49,428 nucleotides of DNA from an uncultured Sutterella sp. (GCA_900754475.1 CAAECY010000073.1:1-49428); one strand, 5' to 3'; positions 24,307-34,868 are shown, counted from the stretch's first letter. The notes: a model not told the origin generated them from the sequence alone. Numbers and translations are program-made.

Positions 24307-25818
24307 ATGGAATTGCTTCAAAATCTTCAGCTCGGGCTCGAGAACGCCGTCACGCTCACGAATCTCCTTTACTGCTTCGTCGGCGTGACGCTCGGCACGC
24401 TCGTGGGGGTCCTCCCCGGCATGGGGCCCGTCGCCACGGTGGCGATGCTCCTTCCGATCACGTATTCGCTCGATCCGTCGACCGCGCTCATCATGCTCGC
24501 GGGCATTTACTACGGCGCGCAATACGGCGGGTCGACTACCGCGGTACTTGTCAACATTCCGGGCGAAGCCGCGGCGGTCGTGACGTGCTTGGACGGCCAC
24601 CGCATGGCCAAAGCGGGTCGCGCCGGAGCGGCCCTTGGCATCGCCGCGATCGGGAGTTTCGCGGCAGGGTGTTTCGCGACGGTTCTGATCGCCGCCTTTG
24701 CTGCGCCCCTGACCGAAATCGCCTTCGAATTCGGTCCGCGCGAATACTTCAGCCTCATGGTGTTGGGGCTTGTGGGCGCCGTGGTGCTCGCAAGCGGGTC
24801 GCTCCTCAAAGCGATCGGGATGATCTTCATCGGGATCCTCTTCGGGCTCGTCGGGATGGACGTCAATTCGGGGGCGCTTCGCTACGCCTTCGGCGTCGAC
24901 GAACTCATGGACGGGATCGACTTCGTGGCGCTTTCGATGGGGATCTACGGTTTCTCGGAAATCATCCGCAACCTCGAAGCCAACGCCGGCCGCGAAACCG
25001 TGCCCGAACCCGTGGGGTCGGTTCTCCCTTCGTGGAAAGACATCCGCGAGAGCGCCGGGGCGATCTGCCGCGGCACGGTCGTGGGGTCCTTCCTCGGGAT
25101 CCTGCCCGGGGGCGGGGCGCTTCTCTCGTCCTTTGCGAGCTACACGCTGGAAAAGAAACTCGCGGGCGACAAGGCCGAACCGCGCTTCGGCGAAGGGAAC
25201 ATCCGCGGCGTCGCGGGTCCCGAATCCGCCAACAACGGGGGCGCTCAGACGAGCTTCATTCCGATGCTCACGCTCGGCATTCCGTCGAATGCCGTGATGG
25301 CCCTCATGATCGGCGCCCTGATGCTTCACGACATCACGCCCGGTCCCCAGGTGATGACCACGAACCCCGGCCTCTTCTGGGGGCTCATCGTCTCGATGTG
25401 GATCGGGAACGTCTTCCTCGTGATCCTCAACCTGCCGCTCATCGGCCTTTGGGTGCGACTCCTGCGCGTTCCCTACCCGCTCCTCTACCCGGCGATTCTC
25501 ATCTTCTGCGCGATCGGCGTCTATTCGATCAACGCCAACACGTTCGACATCTGGATGACGATCGGGTTCGGCCTTTTCGGCTACGTCTTCGCGAAGCTCG
25601 GCTGCGAGTGTGCGCCGCTTTTGCTCGGCTTTATCCTCGGGCCGATGCTCGAAGAAAACTTCCGACGCGCGCTCCTTTTGTCGCGCGGCGACCTCACGAC
25701 CTTCGTCGCGTCGCCCATTTCCGCCACGCTCCTGGCGATCTCGGTCCTGCTCCTTGCGATCGTGATCTTCCCCTCGGTGCGATCGGGCCGCGAGCAGTCC
25801 TTCCGAGAGGACGACTGA
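24307..25818 (+). CDS. tripartite tricarboxylate transporter large permease (TctA family)
   Basis: A 503-residue permease with about 11-12 membrane helices. TctA signatures are the repeated GTLVGVLPGMGPVATVAMLLPITY (about 28-51), with its second copy GSFLGILPGGGALLSSFASYTLEK (about 257-280), and YYGAQYGGSTTAVLVNIPGEAAAVVTCLDGHRMAKAGRAGAAL. GPESANNGGAQTSFIPMLTLGIPSNAVMALMIGAL is the best conserved stretch. GAGGAA before ATG 24307 sets the start; the in-frame TTG six bases upstream is less likely. It is translated right after tctB (10-base gap) and ends in a terminator. Confidence 0.95.
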   Translation: MELLQNLQLGLENAVTLTNLLYCFVGVTLGTLVGVLPGMGPVATVAMLLPITYSLDPSTALIMLAGIYYGAQYGGSTTAVLVNIPGEAAAVVTCLDGHRMAKAGRAGAALGIAAIGSFAAGCFATVLIAAFAAPLTEIAFEFGPREYFSLMVLGLVGAVVLASGSLLKAIGMIFIGILFGLVGMDVNSGALRYAFGVDELMDGIDFVALSMGIYGFSEIIRNLEANAGRETVPEPVGSVLPSWKDIRESAGAICRGTVVGSFLGILPGGGALLSSFASYTLEKKLAGDKAEPRFGEGNIRGVAGPESANNGGAQTSFIPMLTLGIPSNAVMALMIGALMLHDITPGPQVMTTNPGLFWGLIVSMWIGNVFLVILNLPLIGLWVRLLRVPYPLLYPAILIFCAIGVYSINANTFDIWMTIGFGLFGYVFAKLGCECAPLLLGFILGPMLEENFRRALLLSRGDLTTFVASPISATLLAISVLLLAIVIFPSVRSGREQSFREDD

Positions 25819-25869
25819 CGGAGCGACGGATCGCTTGAGCTAACCGAGTCGTTTTCGACGGCTGCTTGC

Positions 25870-25910
25870 AAAACGGGCGCTTCCCTCGGCGGGGAGCGCC
25901 CGTTTTGATT
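25870..25910 (+). terminator. terminator of the tctBA genes
   Basis: A perfect 12-bp stem (AAAACGGGCGCT with AGCGCCCGTTTT) with an inner CCC/GGG pairing, followed by TTTTGATTT on plus and a T-tract on minus. It can also stop the convergent minus-strand gene ending at 25956. Confidence 0.82.
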
Positions 25911-25955
25911 TCGGTTTCGTTGTCGGCTTCGACCGGCGGCAGTGCTCGCCTCGGC

Positions 25956-26612
25956 TCAGCGAGTCGCCCGATCGAGCGTGTCGCACCAGAGCAGCGCGGC
26001 GCGCAGGTCGCCCTTTGTCCCTTCGATGTTCTTTTCCGCCGCCCAGGCGACGAGGTCCTTCGCGAGAAAGCCCGCCGTGCGTACGCCGGGGAACGTTCCG
26101 GCCTCGATGCGTTCGACCTTGTCGACATCGAGTCGCACGCTCGGGAAGGCACCGCACCATTCGGATTCGGGAACGAACGCCCCCGTCTTCCCCCAGACGA
26201 CGATCAGGGTCGAGGTGCCGTCGGGGTCGTCCCCCGCATCGTGAAGAAGCGCCGTCATGTCTTCGGCCCAGAGCGACCGCGCCCGCAGCCGGTCCCTTAG
26301 CCACAGGAACGGCCACACGAGAAAGAGCAACCAGAAGGGTCCGCCCAAAATCCCCGCGACCGCAAGCCACGTGCCGTCTTTGACGCCTTCGAAGGTGAGG
26401 GCCGTGCCGAGCATCCCCCAGAGGAGCCACACCATCCAGTAGCGACGACGCCGGTCGCGCGCGACGGGCATATCGACGAGTCGACCGAGCGCTCGCAGGC
26501 GCGCGTCGACGCTCTTCTCGTCGACGTTCTTCGCGTCGTCGGTTTCGGCGGACGGTTCGACGGTCGCTTTATCGTCGGCTTGGTTGTCGGCTTGGTCGGT
26601 CATCTTCGTCAT
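25956..26612 (-). CDS. unknown small membrane protein translationally coupled to the RlmN-like gene
   Basis: 218 residues, family not recognised. An acidic, low-complexity N-terminus (residues 1-45, rich in Asp/Ala/Lys) precedes two Trp-rich membrane helices (about 58-74 and 82-105). A short basic loop and a C-terminal cytoplasmic domain of about 110 residues follow. Its start ATGA overlaps the stop of the methyltransferase gene by four bases, and a strong GAAGGAGGAAGGG lies just upstream, so the start at 26612 is firm and the two are co-translated. The function may be tied to RNA modification only by operon context, which is weak evidence. Confidence 0.75.
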   Translation of the reverse strand: MTKMTDQADNQADDKATVEPSAETDDAKNVDEKSVDARLRALGRLVDMPVARDRRRRYWMVWLLWGMLGTALTFEGVKDGTWLAVAGILGGPFWLLFLVWPFLWLRDRLRARSLWAEDMTALLHDAGDDPDGTSTLIVVWGKTGAFVPESEWCGAFPSVRLDVDKVERIEAGTFPGVRTAGFLAKDLVAWAAEKNIEGTKGDLRAALLWCDTLDRATR

Positions 26613-27712
26613 TTCCCTTCCTCCTTCAGCACGCGGGCGCGCAGCTGTCCGCACCCGCCGTCGACGTCCTGAGCGGCCGAGTCGCGAAGCGTCGCGATGA
26701 TCCCCGCCGCACGCAGGCGCGCGACGAGCGCCCGGGCGTGTTCGGGCTCGGGACGGCGGTAGGGGCTCCCTTCGACGGCATTCACGGGAATGAAGTTCAC
26801 CATCGCGTACTGGCCGGAGAGGCGTCGCGCGAGTTCGTCGATTTCTTCAAACGAGTCGTTCACGCCCGCCATCAGGGTCCATTCGTACTGCACGGGGTAG
26901 CCCGAAAAGCGCGCGTAGCGCTCGGCCGCATCCGTCAGAGCCTCGACCGTCATGCGGGTGCCGCGGGGAAGAAGCGTGCGGCGCTTTTCTTCGTCGATCG
27001 TGTGAAGCGATACGGCGAGCGCCGGGCGCACGCGCGAAGCGAAAAGTTCGTTGAAAAGCCGCTCGTCCCCGACCGTCGAAATGACGAGGTCCTTGTGCCC
27101 GAAGTCGCCGTACTCGGCGAGAAACCGCACGGTCGAAAGGACGTTCCGGAGGTTGTGGGAGGGTTCGCCCATCCCCATGAAGACGACTTTCTTCGTGAGC
27201 GGCCGCAGCGCTCGGGCCGTTGCCGCCTGCGCGGCGATTTCAAGGTCCGAGAGCTGTCGCACGAGTCCGCCCTTCCCCGTCATGCAAAAGACGCACCCGA
27301 CGGCGCAACCCATCTGGGTCGAAACGCAGACGCCCCGACGCGGGAGCAGCACGCACTCGACCGTCTGACGGTCGGCGAGCGTCACGAGAAGACGTTCGCT
27401 CTCGGGATCGGCCCCGGGGTGGCGGGAGCGCACCGACAAAACCGCGTCCATGCGGGCGCGCCAGGCGGCAAGTTCCTCGCGCACGCGCTTCGGGAACCGT
27501 TCGTCCGAGCTATCAGGCCAGGCGGCACGCCCGAGGTACGCGCGAAAGAGCGTGCGCGCGTGCTGGGGCTTCGCGCCGAGCGCTTCGAGCGCGCGCGAGG
27601 CTTCCTCGATCGAGGCGAAGGGCTGCGCTTCCAGCGCTCGAACGGCGGTTTCGGTTTCGGGGACGATGTCGATCCGGGCGCTTCGGCCGGGCTCGAGGAC
27701 GGGGTCGGACAT
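26609..27712 (-). CDS. RlmN/Cfr-family radical SAM RNA methyltransferase
   Basis: 367 residues. The radical-SAM motif CxxxCxxC is CAVGCVFC within GVCVSTQMGCAVGCVFCMTGKGG. Other family marks are VVFMGMGEPSHN, VSLHTIDEEKR, YPVQYEWTLMAGVND, and the C-terminal DVDGGCGQLR that carries the methyl-transferring cysteine. RlmN methylates A2503 of 23S rRNA and A37 of some tRNAs; Cfr makes the C8 methyl. Segments such as CVSTQMGCAVGCVFCMTG and EPSHN differ from textbook RlmN (SSQ-G-C...CTFC, EPLLN) and resemble the RlmN-like paralogue found beside canonical RlmN in some proteobacteria, so the exact target is open. It is followed without gap by a small membrane protein gene (ATGA overlap). Confidence 0.85.
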   Translation of the reverse strand: MSDPVLEPGRSARIDIVPETETAVRALEAQPFASIEEASRALEALGAKPQHARTLFRAYLGRAAWPDSSDERFPKRVREELAAWRARMDAVLSVRSRHPGADPESERLLVTLADRQTVECVLLPRRGVCVSTQMGCAVGCVFCMTGKGGLVRQLSDLEIAAQAATARALRPLTKKVVFMGMGEPSHNLRNVLSTVRFLAEYGDFGHKDLVISTVGDERLFNELFASRVRPALAVSLHTIDEEKRRTLLPRGTRMTVEALTDAAERYARFSGYPVQYEWTLMAGVNDSFEEIDELARRLSGQYAMVNFIPVNAVEGSPYRRPEPEHARALVARLRAAGIIATLRDSAAQDVDGGCGQLRARVLKEEGK

Positions 27713-27835
27713 GAGTGCTCGCAGAGGTTCGAAGAAAAATGCTTCGGACCATCCGAAGCGGCCGTCATTCTACAGGGAAGCGCTCCATGCGACCTTCGGG
27801 CGGCGCAGCTCTTCGAGAGCTTCGAAGAGCGGGGT

Positions 27836-28453
27836 TCAGTCGGCAAGCGTCCCCGCGAAGAAGAGCCGCAGGGCGTCTTTGAGCTCCTCTTCGAATTCGG
27901 GCGTCGTATTGGGGCCGGGGACGGGCAGTGCGAGAACGAGCGCGCGTTCGCGCCGTTCGCCTTCGACGCGAAGGCGCGTTGAGGTGAGGCGCCGTGCGGG
28001 CTCGACCGTGCGCCCGAGGGCGGCGTCGATGCGCTCCGTCAGGGCGGGGTCCCGCAGGGCGTCGAAGAGGTAGCAGGAAACGAGAACGAGGAGCGTCGGT
28101 TGCCGCTCGTCAAGGACGCGCAGGAATTCGTCCGAATCCCGAACGAGTTCCGTCACCTGTTCGGGTCCGCGCACCGCGCGCTTCCAGCCGCCCGCAGGCC
28201 ACACGGCAAGCGAAAAGCGGCGCGCTTCCGTCTCAACGGGAAACCCCGCCGCCGCAAGCCACCCGAGGACGCGCCGGACCGCAGGCCCCCGATCAATGCG
28301 CGCGGCCGTGATGAGGCCGCGCGGGGCGGAGTTCGCACCCGGTTTGGGCTCGGGCCCGAAGCCCGGGAGCAACACGACGAGAAACCCTCCGCGGGCGTTT
28401 TCGGGCGTCTCTCCCGTTCCGGGCGGGTCGCTTCGGCGTCGTGCGCGGGCCAT
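27836..28453 (-). CDS. unknown protein, last gene of the glnA-ntrBC cluster
   Basis: A 205-residue soluble protein with no motif I recognise. The N-terminus is basic (ARARRRSDP). A hydrophobic strand LVVLLPGFGPEP and a segment TLLVLVSCYLFDAL suggest an alpha/beta fold. The C-terminal half has Arg-rich strands (RRLTSTRLRVEGERRERALVLALPVPGP). It starts 21 bases after the ntrC stop on the same strand, so cotranscription is likely and a link to nitrogen control possible. The open frame and codon use match the neighbours, but without homology the call rests on frame length, spacing and codon bias. Confidence 0.6.
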   Translation of the reverse strand: MARARRRSDPPGTGETPENARGGFLVVLLPGFGPEPKPGANSAPRGLITAARIDRGPAVRRVLGWLAAAGFPVETEARRFSLAVWPAGGWKRAVRGPEQVTELVRDSDEFLRVLDERQPTLLVLVSCYLFDALRDPALTERIDAALGRTVEPARRLTSTRLRVEGERRERALVLALPVPGPNTTPEFEEELKDALRLFFAGTLAD

Positions 28454-28474
28454 GGGGTGCGTCTCCTCCCGAAC

Positions 28475-30219
<1,745 letters not shown>

Positions 30220-30223
<4 letters not shown>

Positions 30224-31413
30224 TTTCGGTCTCCTTGGTCGTTATCGGTTCCGAGGGCGTGGTTTCGGGAAAGAGCAGGCTTGGCGGGTTCGAAGGGAAG
30301 CAGCACGCGAAAGACGGTGCGCCCCGGACGGCTTTCGACGAGTACCGATCCGCCCGCCTCTTCCACGTAGGATTTGACGAGCGAAAGCCCGAGCCCCGAC
30401 CCTTCGGCGCGGCCCGTCACGAGCGGAAAGAAAATCCGGTCGCGGATCGCCTCGGGAATGCCCGGCCCGTTGTCGAGCACCTCGAGAGCAAGTGCGCGCT
30501 TCCTGCGTACGTCCCCGACGAAGGCGTCGCGCACGAAGCGCGTGCGCAGCTCAATCCGGGGTTCCGGCACCGCGCCGCCCCTGAGCGCTTCGGCGGCGTT
30601 TCGTACGAGGTTGAGAAAGACCTGCGTCAAGCGCCCTTCGTCCGCGAGAACGGGCGGAATCGACACGTCGTAGTCCCGCACGAACGCCACCTCGGGGAAT
30701 TCGTGCGCGATGAGGCTTTTGACGTGCTCGAGGAGTTCGTGAAGTTCCACGGGCCCCGTCCGTTCGGCCGATCGGTAGGGTTCCAACAGCCTTTCCACGA
30801 GGCGCGTCAGTCGGTCCGCTTCGTCGAGGATCACGCCCGTACACTCGCGGTCTTCCTCGCGCGTGAGGTCGCTTTCCAACAACTGGGCCGCCCCGCGAAT
30901 GCCGCCCAAGGGGTTCTTCACCTCGTGCGCGAGGTTGCGAAGGAGCTCCCGATTCGCGCGCGCGACTTCGGCTTCAAGCCGCCGTCGCTCGTCCCGAAGG
31001 ACGTCCGTCAAGTCGATCGTCTCGACAAGGAAGGCGCTCCCCGGAATGCGGGGCTCCTCCCAGCGGGAGAAAACCGCCCGCACGGGGCGCTCTCCGTCGG
31101 GACCGAGATTGAAGTGCGAGAGGGTGGAGGCGGTCGCGGTGCCGGATGCGTTCGAAGCATTTCCGCTCCCCTCCGCCGAGAGGCCGTGCGCGTCGCGAGG
31201 GAGGTCCCCCGTTTCGGCGCCGAGGTGCGCGACGAGTGCGGCCGTTTCTTCGACGAACGTCGAAAAATCGAGCCCCGCGAGTCCCCGTCGGGTCTTCGCC
31301 GCAAACGCTTCCGCGGCGGCGTTGGCGGTGAGAATCCGCCCGCGGGCGTCGAGCACCCAGAGGGCGGTCGTCAGCCGCTCCCAGGCGGGCTCGAGAAGGT
31401 GGTCGGTCGTCAT
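30220..31413 (-). CDS. ntrB: nitrogen regulation sensor kinase/phosphatase NtrB
   Basis: A soluble histidine kinase that phosphorylates or dephosphorylates NtrC under control of PII. 397 residues. The N-terminal PAS domain (about 10-140) contains a Gly/Ser/Ala-rich insertion (80-98). HisKA has the phospho-acceptor His163 in NLAHEVKNPLGGIRGAAQLL, the typical NtrB sequence. The ATPase domain has LVRNAAEALRGG, LEVLDNGPGIPE and GSGLGLSLVKSYVEEAGG. ATG 31413 was chosen because earlier in-frame codons run through the structured glnA-ntrB spacer; GAGAGG lies upstream. The stop overlaps the ntrC TTG start by four bases. Confidence 0.94.
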
Positions 31414-31520
31414 GTCGATGGAGCCTCTCGGGGGCGCGGCCGAAGCGCCGCGTGCGAAAGAAAGGAAAGAAAGATGAAAAACGGGGCGACGCTCGGTCGG
31501 CGCCGCCCCGGCGGTCGGCG

Positions 31521-31604
31521 CCCGGGGTTCGGCCGCTCGCAAGCGGACACCCCGGGGCCGAAACCCGTTCGGATCGTTCCGGTCCTTTTCGGACGGAAAC
31601 GATC
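31521..31604 (-). promoter_or_regulatory. two stable hairpins between glnA and ntrB
   Basis: The first, overlapping the glnA stop, pairs GATCGTT/AACGATC arms and CCG/GG extensions around GAAAA (31572-31604). The second pairs CCCGGGGT with ACCCCGGG, with an inner CCGCT/AGCGG stem (31521-31556). Neither has a U-run, so they are more likely partial terminators or mRNA-stabilising processing structures that lower ntrBC expression relative to glnA. This is inference from sequence and the classical operon arrangement. Confidence 0.5.
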
Positions 31605-33015
31605 AGAGCGAGTAGTAGAGGTCGAAGTCGAGCGGCGTCACGGCCATCTGCGCGCGGAGCACTTCCTTACGCTTCACGGCGATGTAGGCGTCGATCATGT
31701 CGTTCGAGAAGACGCCGCCGCGCGTCAGGAACTCGCGGTCCTTGTCCAGAGCGTCGAGCGCCGCTTCAAGCGACGGAGCGACGGTCGGGATCTTGGCGTT
31801 TTCTTCGGGCGGCAGATCGTAGAGGTTCTTGTCCGCGGCTTCGCCCGGATGAATCTTGTTTTCGATGCCGTCGAGACCCGCCATGAGGAGGGCCGAGAAG
31901 CCGAGGTAGGGGTTGCAGAGCGGATCGGGGAAACGCACTTCGATGCGGCGGGCCTTCGGGCTCGTCACGTGCGGAATGCGGATCGAAGCCGAACGGTTGC
32001 GGGCCGAATAGGCGAGCTTCACCGGAGCTTCGAAGCCCGGAACGAGACGCTTGTAGGAGTTGATGCCGGGGTTCGTGATGGCGTTCAACGCGCGGGCGTG
32101 CTTGATGATGCCGCCGATGTAGTAGAGGGCGAGTTCCGAGAGCCCCGCGTAGCCGTTCCCCGAGAAGAGGTTCGTGCCGTCCTTCCAGATCGACTGGTGG
32201 ACGTGCATGCCGGAGCCGTTGTCGCCTTCGATGGGCTTGGGCATGAAGGTCGCGGTCTTGCCGAAGGCGGCCGCCACGTTCCAGATCGTGTACTTCGTGA
32301 TCTGCGTCCAGTCGGCGCGTTCGACGAGGGTGCTGAACTTCGTGCCGATTTCGCACTGGCCGGCGCCGCCCACTTCGTGGTGGTGGATTTCAACCGGAAC
32401 GCCCTGCTGTTCGATGAGGGTGCACATTTCCGCGCGGATGTCGGCGAGCGAATCCACCGGCGTCACGGGGAAGTAGCCGCCCTTCATGCGGTTGCGGTGA
32501 CCGAGGTTGCCGCCTTCGAGATCAAGCCCCGACGACCAGGGAGCTTCTTCGCTTTCGATGCGGTAGAAGCTCTTGCCGGGGGTGTGGTCCCAGGCGACGG
32601 AGTCGAAGATGAAGAATTCGGGTTCGGGACCGAAGTAGGCCGTGTCGCCGATGCCGGTCGACTTCAGATAGGCTTCGGCGCGGCGGGCGGTCGAGCGGGG
32701 ATCGCGCTCGTAGCCCTTGCCCGTCGTCGGTTCCAGCACGTCGCACGTGAGGATGAGCGTGTTGGCTTCGCGGAACGGATCCATGCGCGCCGTGGCGGGA
32801 TCGGGCTGCAGAAGCATGTCGGAGGCTTCGATGCCGCGCCAGCCGGTAAAGGACGAGCCGTCGAAGGGCTGACCGAGATCGAACGTGTCTTCGTCGATGC
32901 GTTCGGCGGGCACCGTGAGGTGCATTTCCTTGCCGAGGATGTCCGTAAAGCGCAGATCCACGAACTTCACGTCGTTGTCTTTGATCATCTGTAGCACGTC
33001 GGAACTGGACGTCAT
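31603..33015 (-). CDS. glnA: glutamine synthetase type I
   Basis: Makes glutamine from glutamate, ammonia and ATP; the central ammonia-assimilation enzyme. 470 residues as in dodecameric GSI-beta. Visible motifs are the Asp-loop GQPFDGSSFTGW, the metal ligands in YFGPEPEFFIFD, EIHHHEVGGAGQCEIG (metal Glu/His), MHVHQSIWKDGTNLF, NPGINSYKRLVPGFEAPV and RNRSASIRIP. The adenylylation site Tyr399 in NLYDLPPEE indicates control by GlnE. GGAGAA precedes the ATG at 33015. It is transcribed from a sigma-54 promoter with NtrC sites and followed by ntrB and ntrC. Confidence 0.98.
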   Translation of the reverse strand: MTSSSDVLQMIKDNDVKFVDLRFTDILGKEMHLTVPAERIDEDTFDLGQPFDGSSFTGWRGIEASDMLLQPDPATARMDPFREANTLILTCDVLEPTTGKGYERDPRSTARRAEAYLKSTGIGDTAYFGPEPEFFIFDSVAWDHTPGKSFYRIESEEAPWSSGLDLEGGNLGHRNRMKGGYFPVTPVDSLADIRAEMCTLIEQQGVPVEIHHHEVGGAGQCEIGTKFSTLVERADWTQITKYTIWNVAAAFGKTATFMPKPIEGDNGSGMHVHQSIWKDGTNLFSGNGYAGLSELALYYIGGIIKHARALNAITNPGINSYKRLVPGFEAPVKLAYSARNRSASIRIPHVTSPKARRIEVRFPDPLCNPYLGFSALLMAGLDGIENKIHPGEAADKNLYDLPPEENAKIPTVAPSLEAALDALDKDREFLTRGGVFSNDMIDAYIAVKRKEVLRAQMAVTPLDFDLYYSL

Positions 33016-33141
33016 GGTGTTCTCCGTTGAATCAGGAAAAAGGGGAGCTTCGCGAAGCGGGCGAAGCGAACCGCCGAAAAAAGAAATCGGACCGCAAGGC
33101 GTCGAACCGCTCGCCGTCTCTCGGTGCTTGCTTTTCTAAGT

Positions 33142-33157
33142 AGCAAGATTCGTGCCA
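33142..33157 (-). promoter_or_regulatory. sigma-54 (-24/-12) promoter of glnA
   Basis: The minus strand reads TGGCACGAATCTTGCT, a full match to the sigma-54 consensus TGGCACG-N4-TTGCW. TGGCACG is at 33151-33157 and TTGCT at 33142-33146. Transcription would start near 33130, leaving an untranslated leader of about 115 bases. Confidence 0.88.
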
Positions 33158-33330
33158 AACCGAAAAAAACCGGTGAAAAGCGACGAAAAAAGCGAAGGCG
33201 AACGTCCGAGGGGCGCCCGGACCGACCGACGTACGCCGCTTGCGGCCCGAAGGGTCCCGAAGGGCCTTGCCGGACCGCACGGCAACGTGCGCCGAAGATT
33301 GCGCTCATTATGCCCGCTTTCGGGCGGAGT

Positions 33331-33347
33331 CGCACCATATCGGTGCG
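33331..33347. promoter_or_regulatory. NtrC-binding site 1
   Basis: CGCACC-ATATC-GGTGCG is a palindrome matching the NtrC enhancer core GCACC-N5-GGTGC. Its centre (33339) lies about 205 bases upstream of the predicted glnA start, a normal enhancer distance. Confidence 0.78.
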
Positions 33348-33363
33348 AAACGGGCGCCCGGTT

Positions 33364-33380
33364 TGTGCGTACTTGGTGCA
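33364..33380. promoter_or_regulatory. NtrC-binding site 2 (weaker)
   Basis: TGTGCG-TACTT-GGTGCA has one perfect half-site (GGTGCA). Its centre is 33 bp, about three helical turns, from site 1, the spacing used for cooperative NtrC octamers at enterobacterial glnA. Confidence 0.6.
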
Positions 33381-33519
33381 CGGGCGACGCGTGTGGGAAC
33401 GAGCGTCGGGGCGGACGGTGTGTACTCGGTCGACTTTTCGGGGAGTCGTCGCCTCGGGTGTCGTCCGAGCCATGTGCGAACGGAGGCGAAGCGAGACGGG
33501 GACGGAGGATGCACGAAAG

Positions 33520-33561
33520 CGGTGCGTCGCGCCCTTTCTCGGGAAATCGACGCACCGTTTT
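33520..33561. terminator. terminator of the rph-rdgB-hemW operon
   Basis: A perfect 10-bp stem (CGGTGCGTCG 33520-33529 with CGACGCACCG 33548-33557) around an 18-base loop. The plus side is followed by TTTT and the minus side by CTTTCG. It lies 36 bases after the hemW stop. Confidence 0.6.
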
Positions 33562-33593
33562 GGGAGGTTGATGTGTGACGTGTTGGACGGCTC

Positions 33594-34868
33594 TCAGCTC
33601 CCGTTGAACCCCTCGGCTTCCGCGAGCGCCTCGGGAAGGAACGCTTCCTGAAGGTCCGAGAGGAAGAGAAGGCCCTTTTCCGTGGGGGCGATGCGCGCGG
33701 GATCGGCGACCAAGAGGCCGCTTGCGCGCAGCTCTTTGAGCTTCGGCTCGATCACGGAAAGCGGGAGCCCCGTACGCGCTTCGAAGAATGCCGCGGGGAC
33801 GCCCTCGGCCAAGCGCAGGGCATTCAGCATGAATTCGAAGGGGCGCGCCTCGGGCTCGACCTCGAAGGCCGTTTCCGCCCCCGACCCGCACGACTCGACC
33901 GCCGCGAGGTACTTGGCGGGCGACGCAAAGCGCGCTTCGCGCCGAACCGAAAAAGTGCCGTCGGGATTGACGAGCGTTACCTTGCCGTGCGCGCCCGCAC
34001 CCGCCGCGACGTAGTCGCCGTAGGTCCAGTAGTTGAGGTTGTGGCGGCAGCGGCGGCCTTCCTTCGCGTAGCCCGACACTTCGTAGCGCCGAAAGCCCGC
34101 GTCGGCCAGCACCCGCTCGACGAGTTCGCCCATGTCGGCCGCGAGGTCCTCGTCGGGAAGGTCCGTAGGCGGCCGTTTCGCGAAAGCCGTCCCCTCTTCG
34201 ATCGTGAGTTGGTAGAACGAGAGGTGCGTCGCGGCCGAATCCGCCGCTTCCCGCGCTTCGTCGCGCAGCATTTCGAGCGTTTCGCCCGGGAGCGCGAACA
34301 TCAGATCGAGATTGAAATTTTCAAAGACGCGCGCCGCCGCGGCGACGGCGCGCCGAGCGCCCGCCGCATCGTGAATGCGCCCGAGGCGCTTCAGGCGCTC
34401 GTCCGAAAAACTCTGAATTCCGAGCGAGAGTCGATTGACGCCCGCCGCGCGGAAGCGCTCGAACTTCGCTTCGTCCGCCGTACTGGGGTTGGCTTCGAGC
34501 GTGATTTCGGCATCTTTCGCCACGGGCCAGATCGAATGCACGCCCGAGAGAAGCCGCTTGAGCGCCTCTCCCGACATGAGGCTCGGCGTACCGCCCCCGA
34601 GAAAGATCGTCTCGATGGGGCGGCCTTTGGCGGCCTCGGGCCAGGCGGCCAGGTCGACGAGCATCGCCTCGACGTAGCGCATCTCGTCAAGACCCGCAGG
34701 CGCCCGGTGCGAATTGAAGTCGCAGTACGGGCACTTGCGCACGCACCAGGGCCAGTGGAGATAGAGCGACATGGGCGGAAGGCTCGGAGCTTTTGCCTCG
34801 AGCGCCTCGTTCGCCCCGTTCGCCTCGTGCACCTCGTTCACCTTGAGGCTCTCGTCGACCGCCCGCAT
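33594..34868 (-). CDS. hemW: HemW-type radical SAM haem chaperone (CPO-like)
   Basis: A radical-SAM protein of the HemN-like HemW group, which binds haem and inserts it into respiratory enzymes rather than acting as coproporphyrinogen oxidase. The start SLYLHWPWCVRKCPYCDFNSH carries CxxxCxxC. GGGTPSLM, LEANPSTADE, RLSLGIQSF, DLMFALPGET and the C-terminal HemN domain follow. ATG 34868 overlaps the rdgB stop as TGATG. A GTG at 34877 is possible, and an internal ATG at 34772 would give the usual short HemW N-terminus. The extra 30 residues (NEVHEANGANEALEAK) come from degenerate 9-base repeats. It is third in rph-rdgB-hemW. Confidence 0.92.
   Translation of the reverse strand: MRAVDESLKVNEVHEANGANEALEAKAPSLPPMSLYLHWPWCVRKCPYCDFNSHRAPAGLDEMRYVEAMLVDLAAWPEAAKGRPIETIFLGGGTPSLMSGEALKRLLSGVHSIWPVAKDAEITLEANPSTADEAKFERFRAAGVNRLSLGIQSFSDERLKRLGRIHDAAGARRAVAAAARVFENFNLDLMFALPGETLEMLRDEAREAADSAATHLSFYQLTIEEGTAFAKRPPTDLPDEDLAADMGELVERVLADAGFRRYEVSGYAKEGRRCRHNLNYWTYGDYVAAGAGAHGKVTLVNPDGTFSVRREARFASPAKYLAAVESCGSGAETAFEVEPEARPFEFMLNALRLAEGVPAAFFEARTGLPLSVIEPKLKELRASGLLVADPARIAPTEKGLLFLSDLQEAFLPEALAEAEGFNGS

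Larger units (their letters stand above)
33158..33519. other. gene-free glnA upstream region
   Basis: No gene is supported apart from the NtrC sites. The stretch between sites and promoter (33160-33330) should loop when NtrC contacts sigma-54 RNA polymerase. It is A-rich near 33160-33200 and GC-rich beyond. Open frames here on both strands lack ribosome-binding sites. Confidence 0.45.

Noticed and set aside
33124..33651. Possible gene on plus upstream of glnA
   Set aside because: The translation is Arg/Lys-rich with no motif. It overlaps the sigma-54 promoter, both NtrC sites and the hemW terminator, and lacks a ribosome-binding site.
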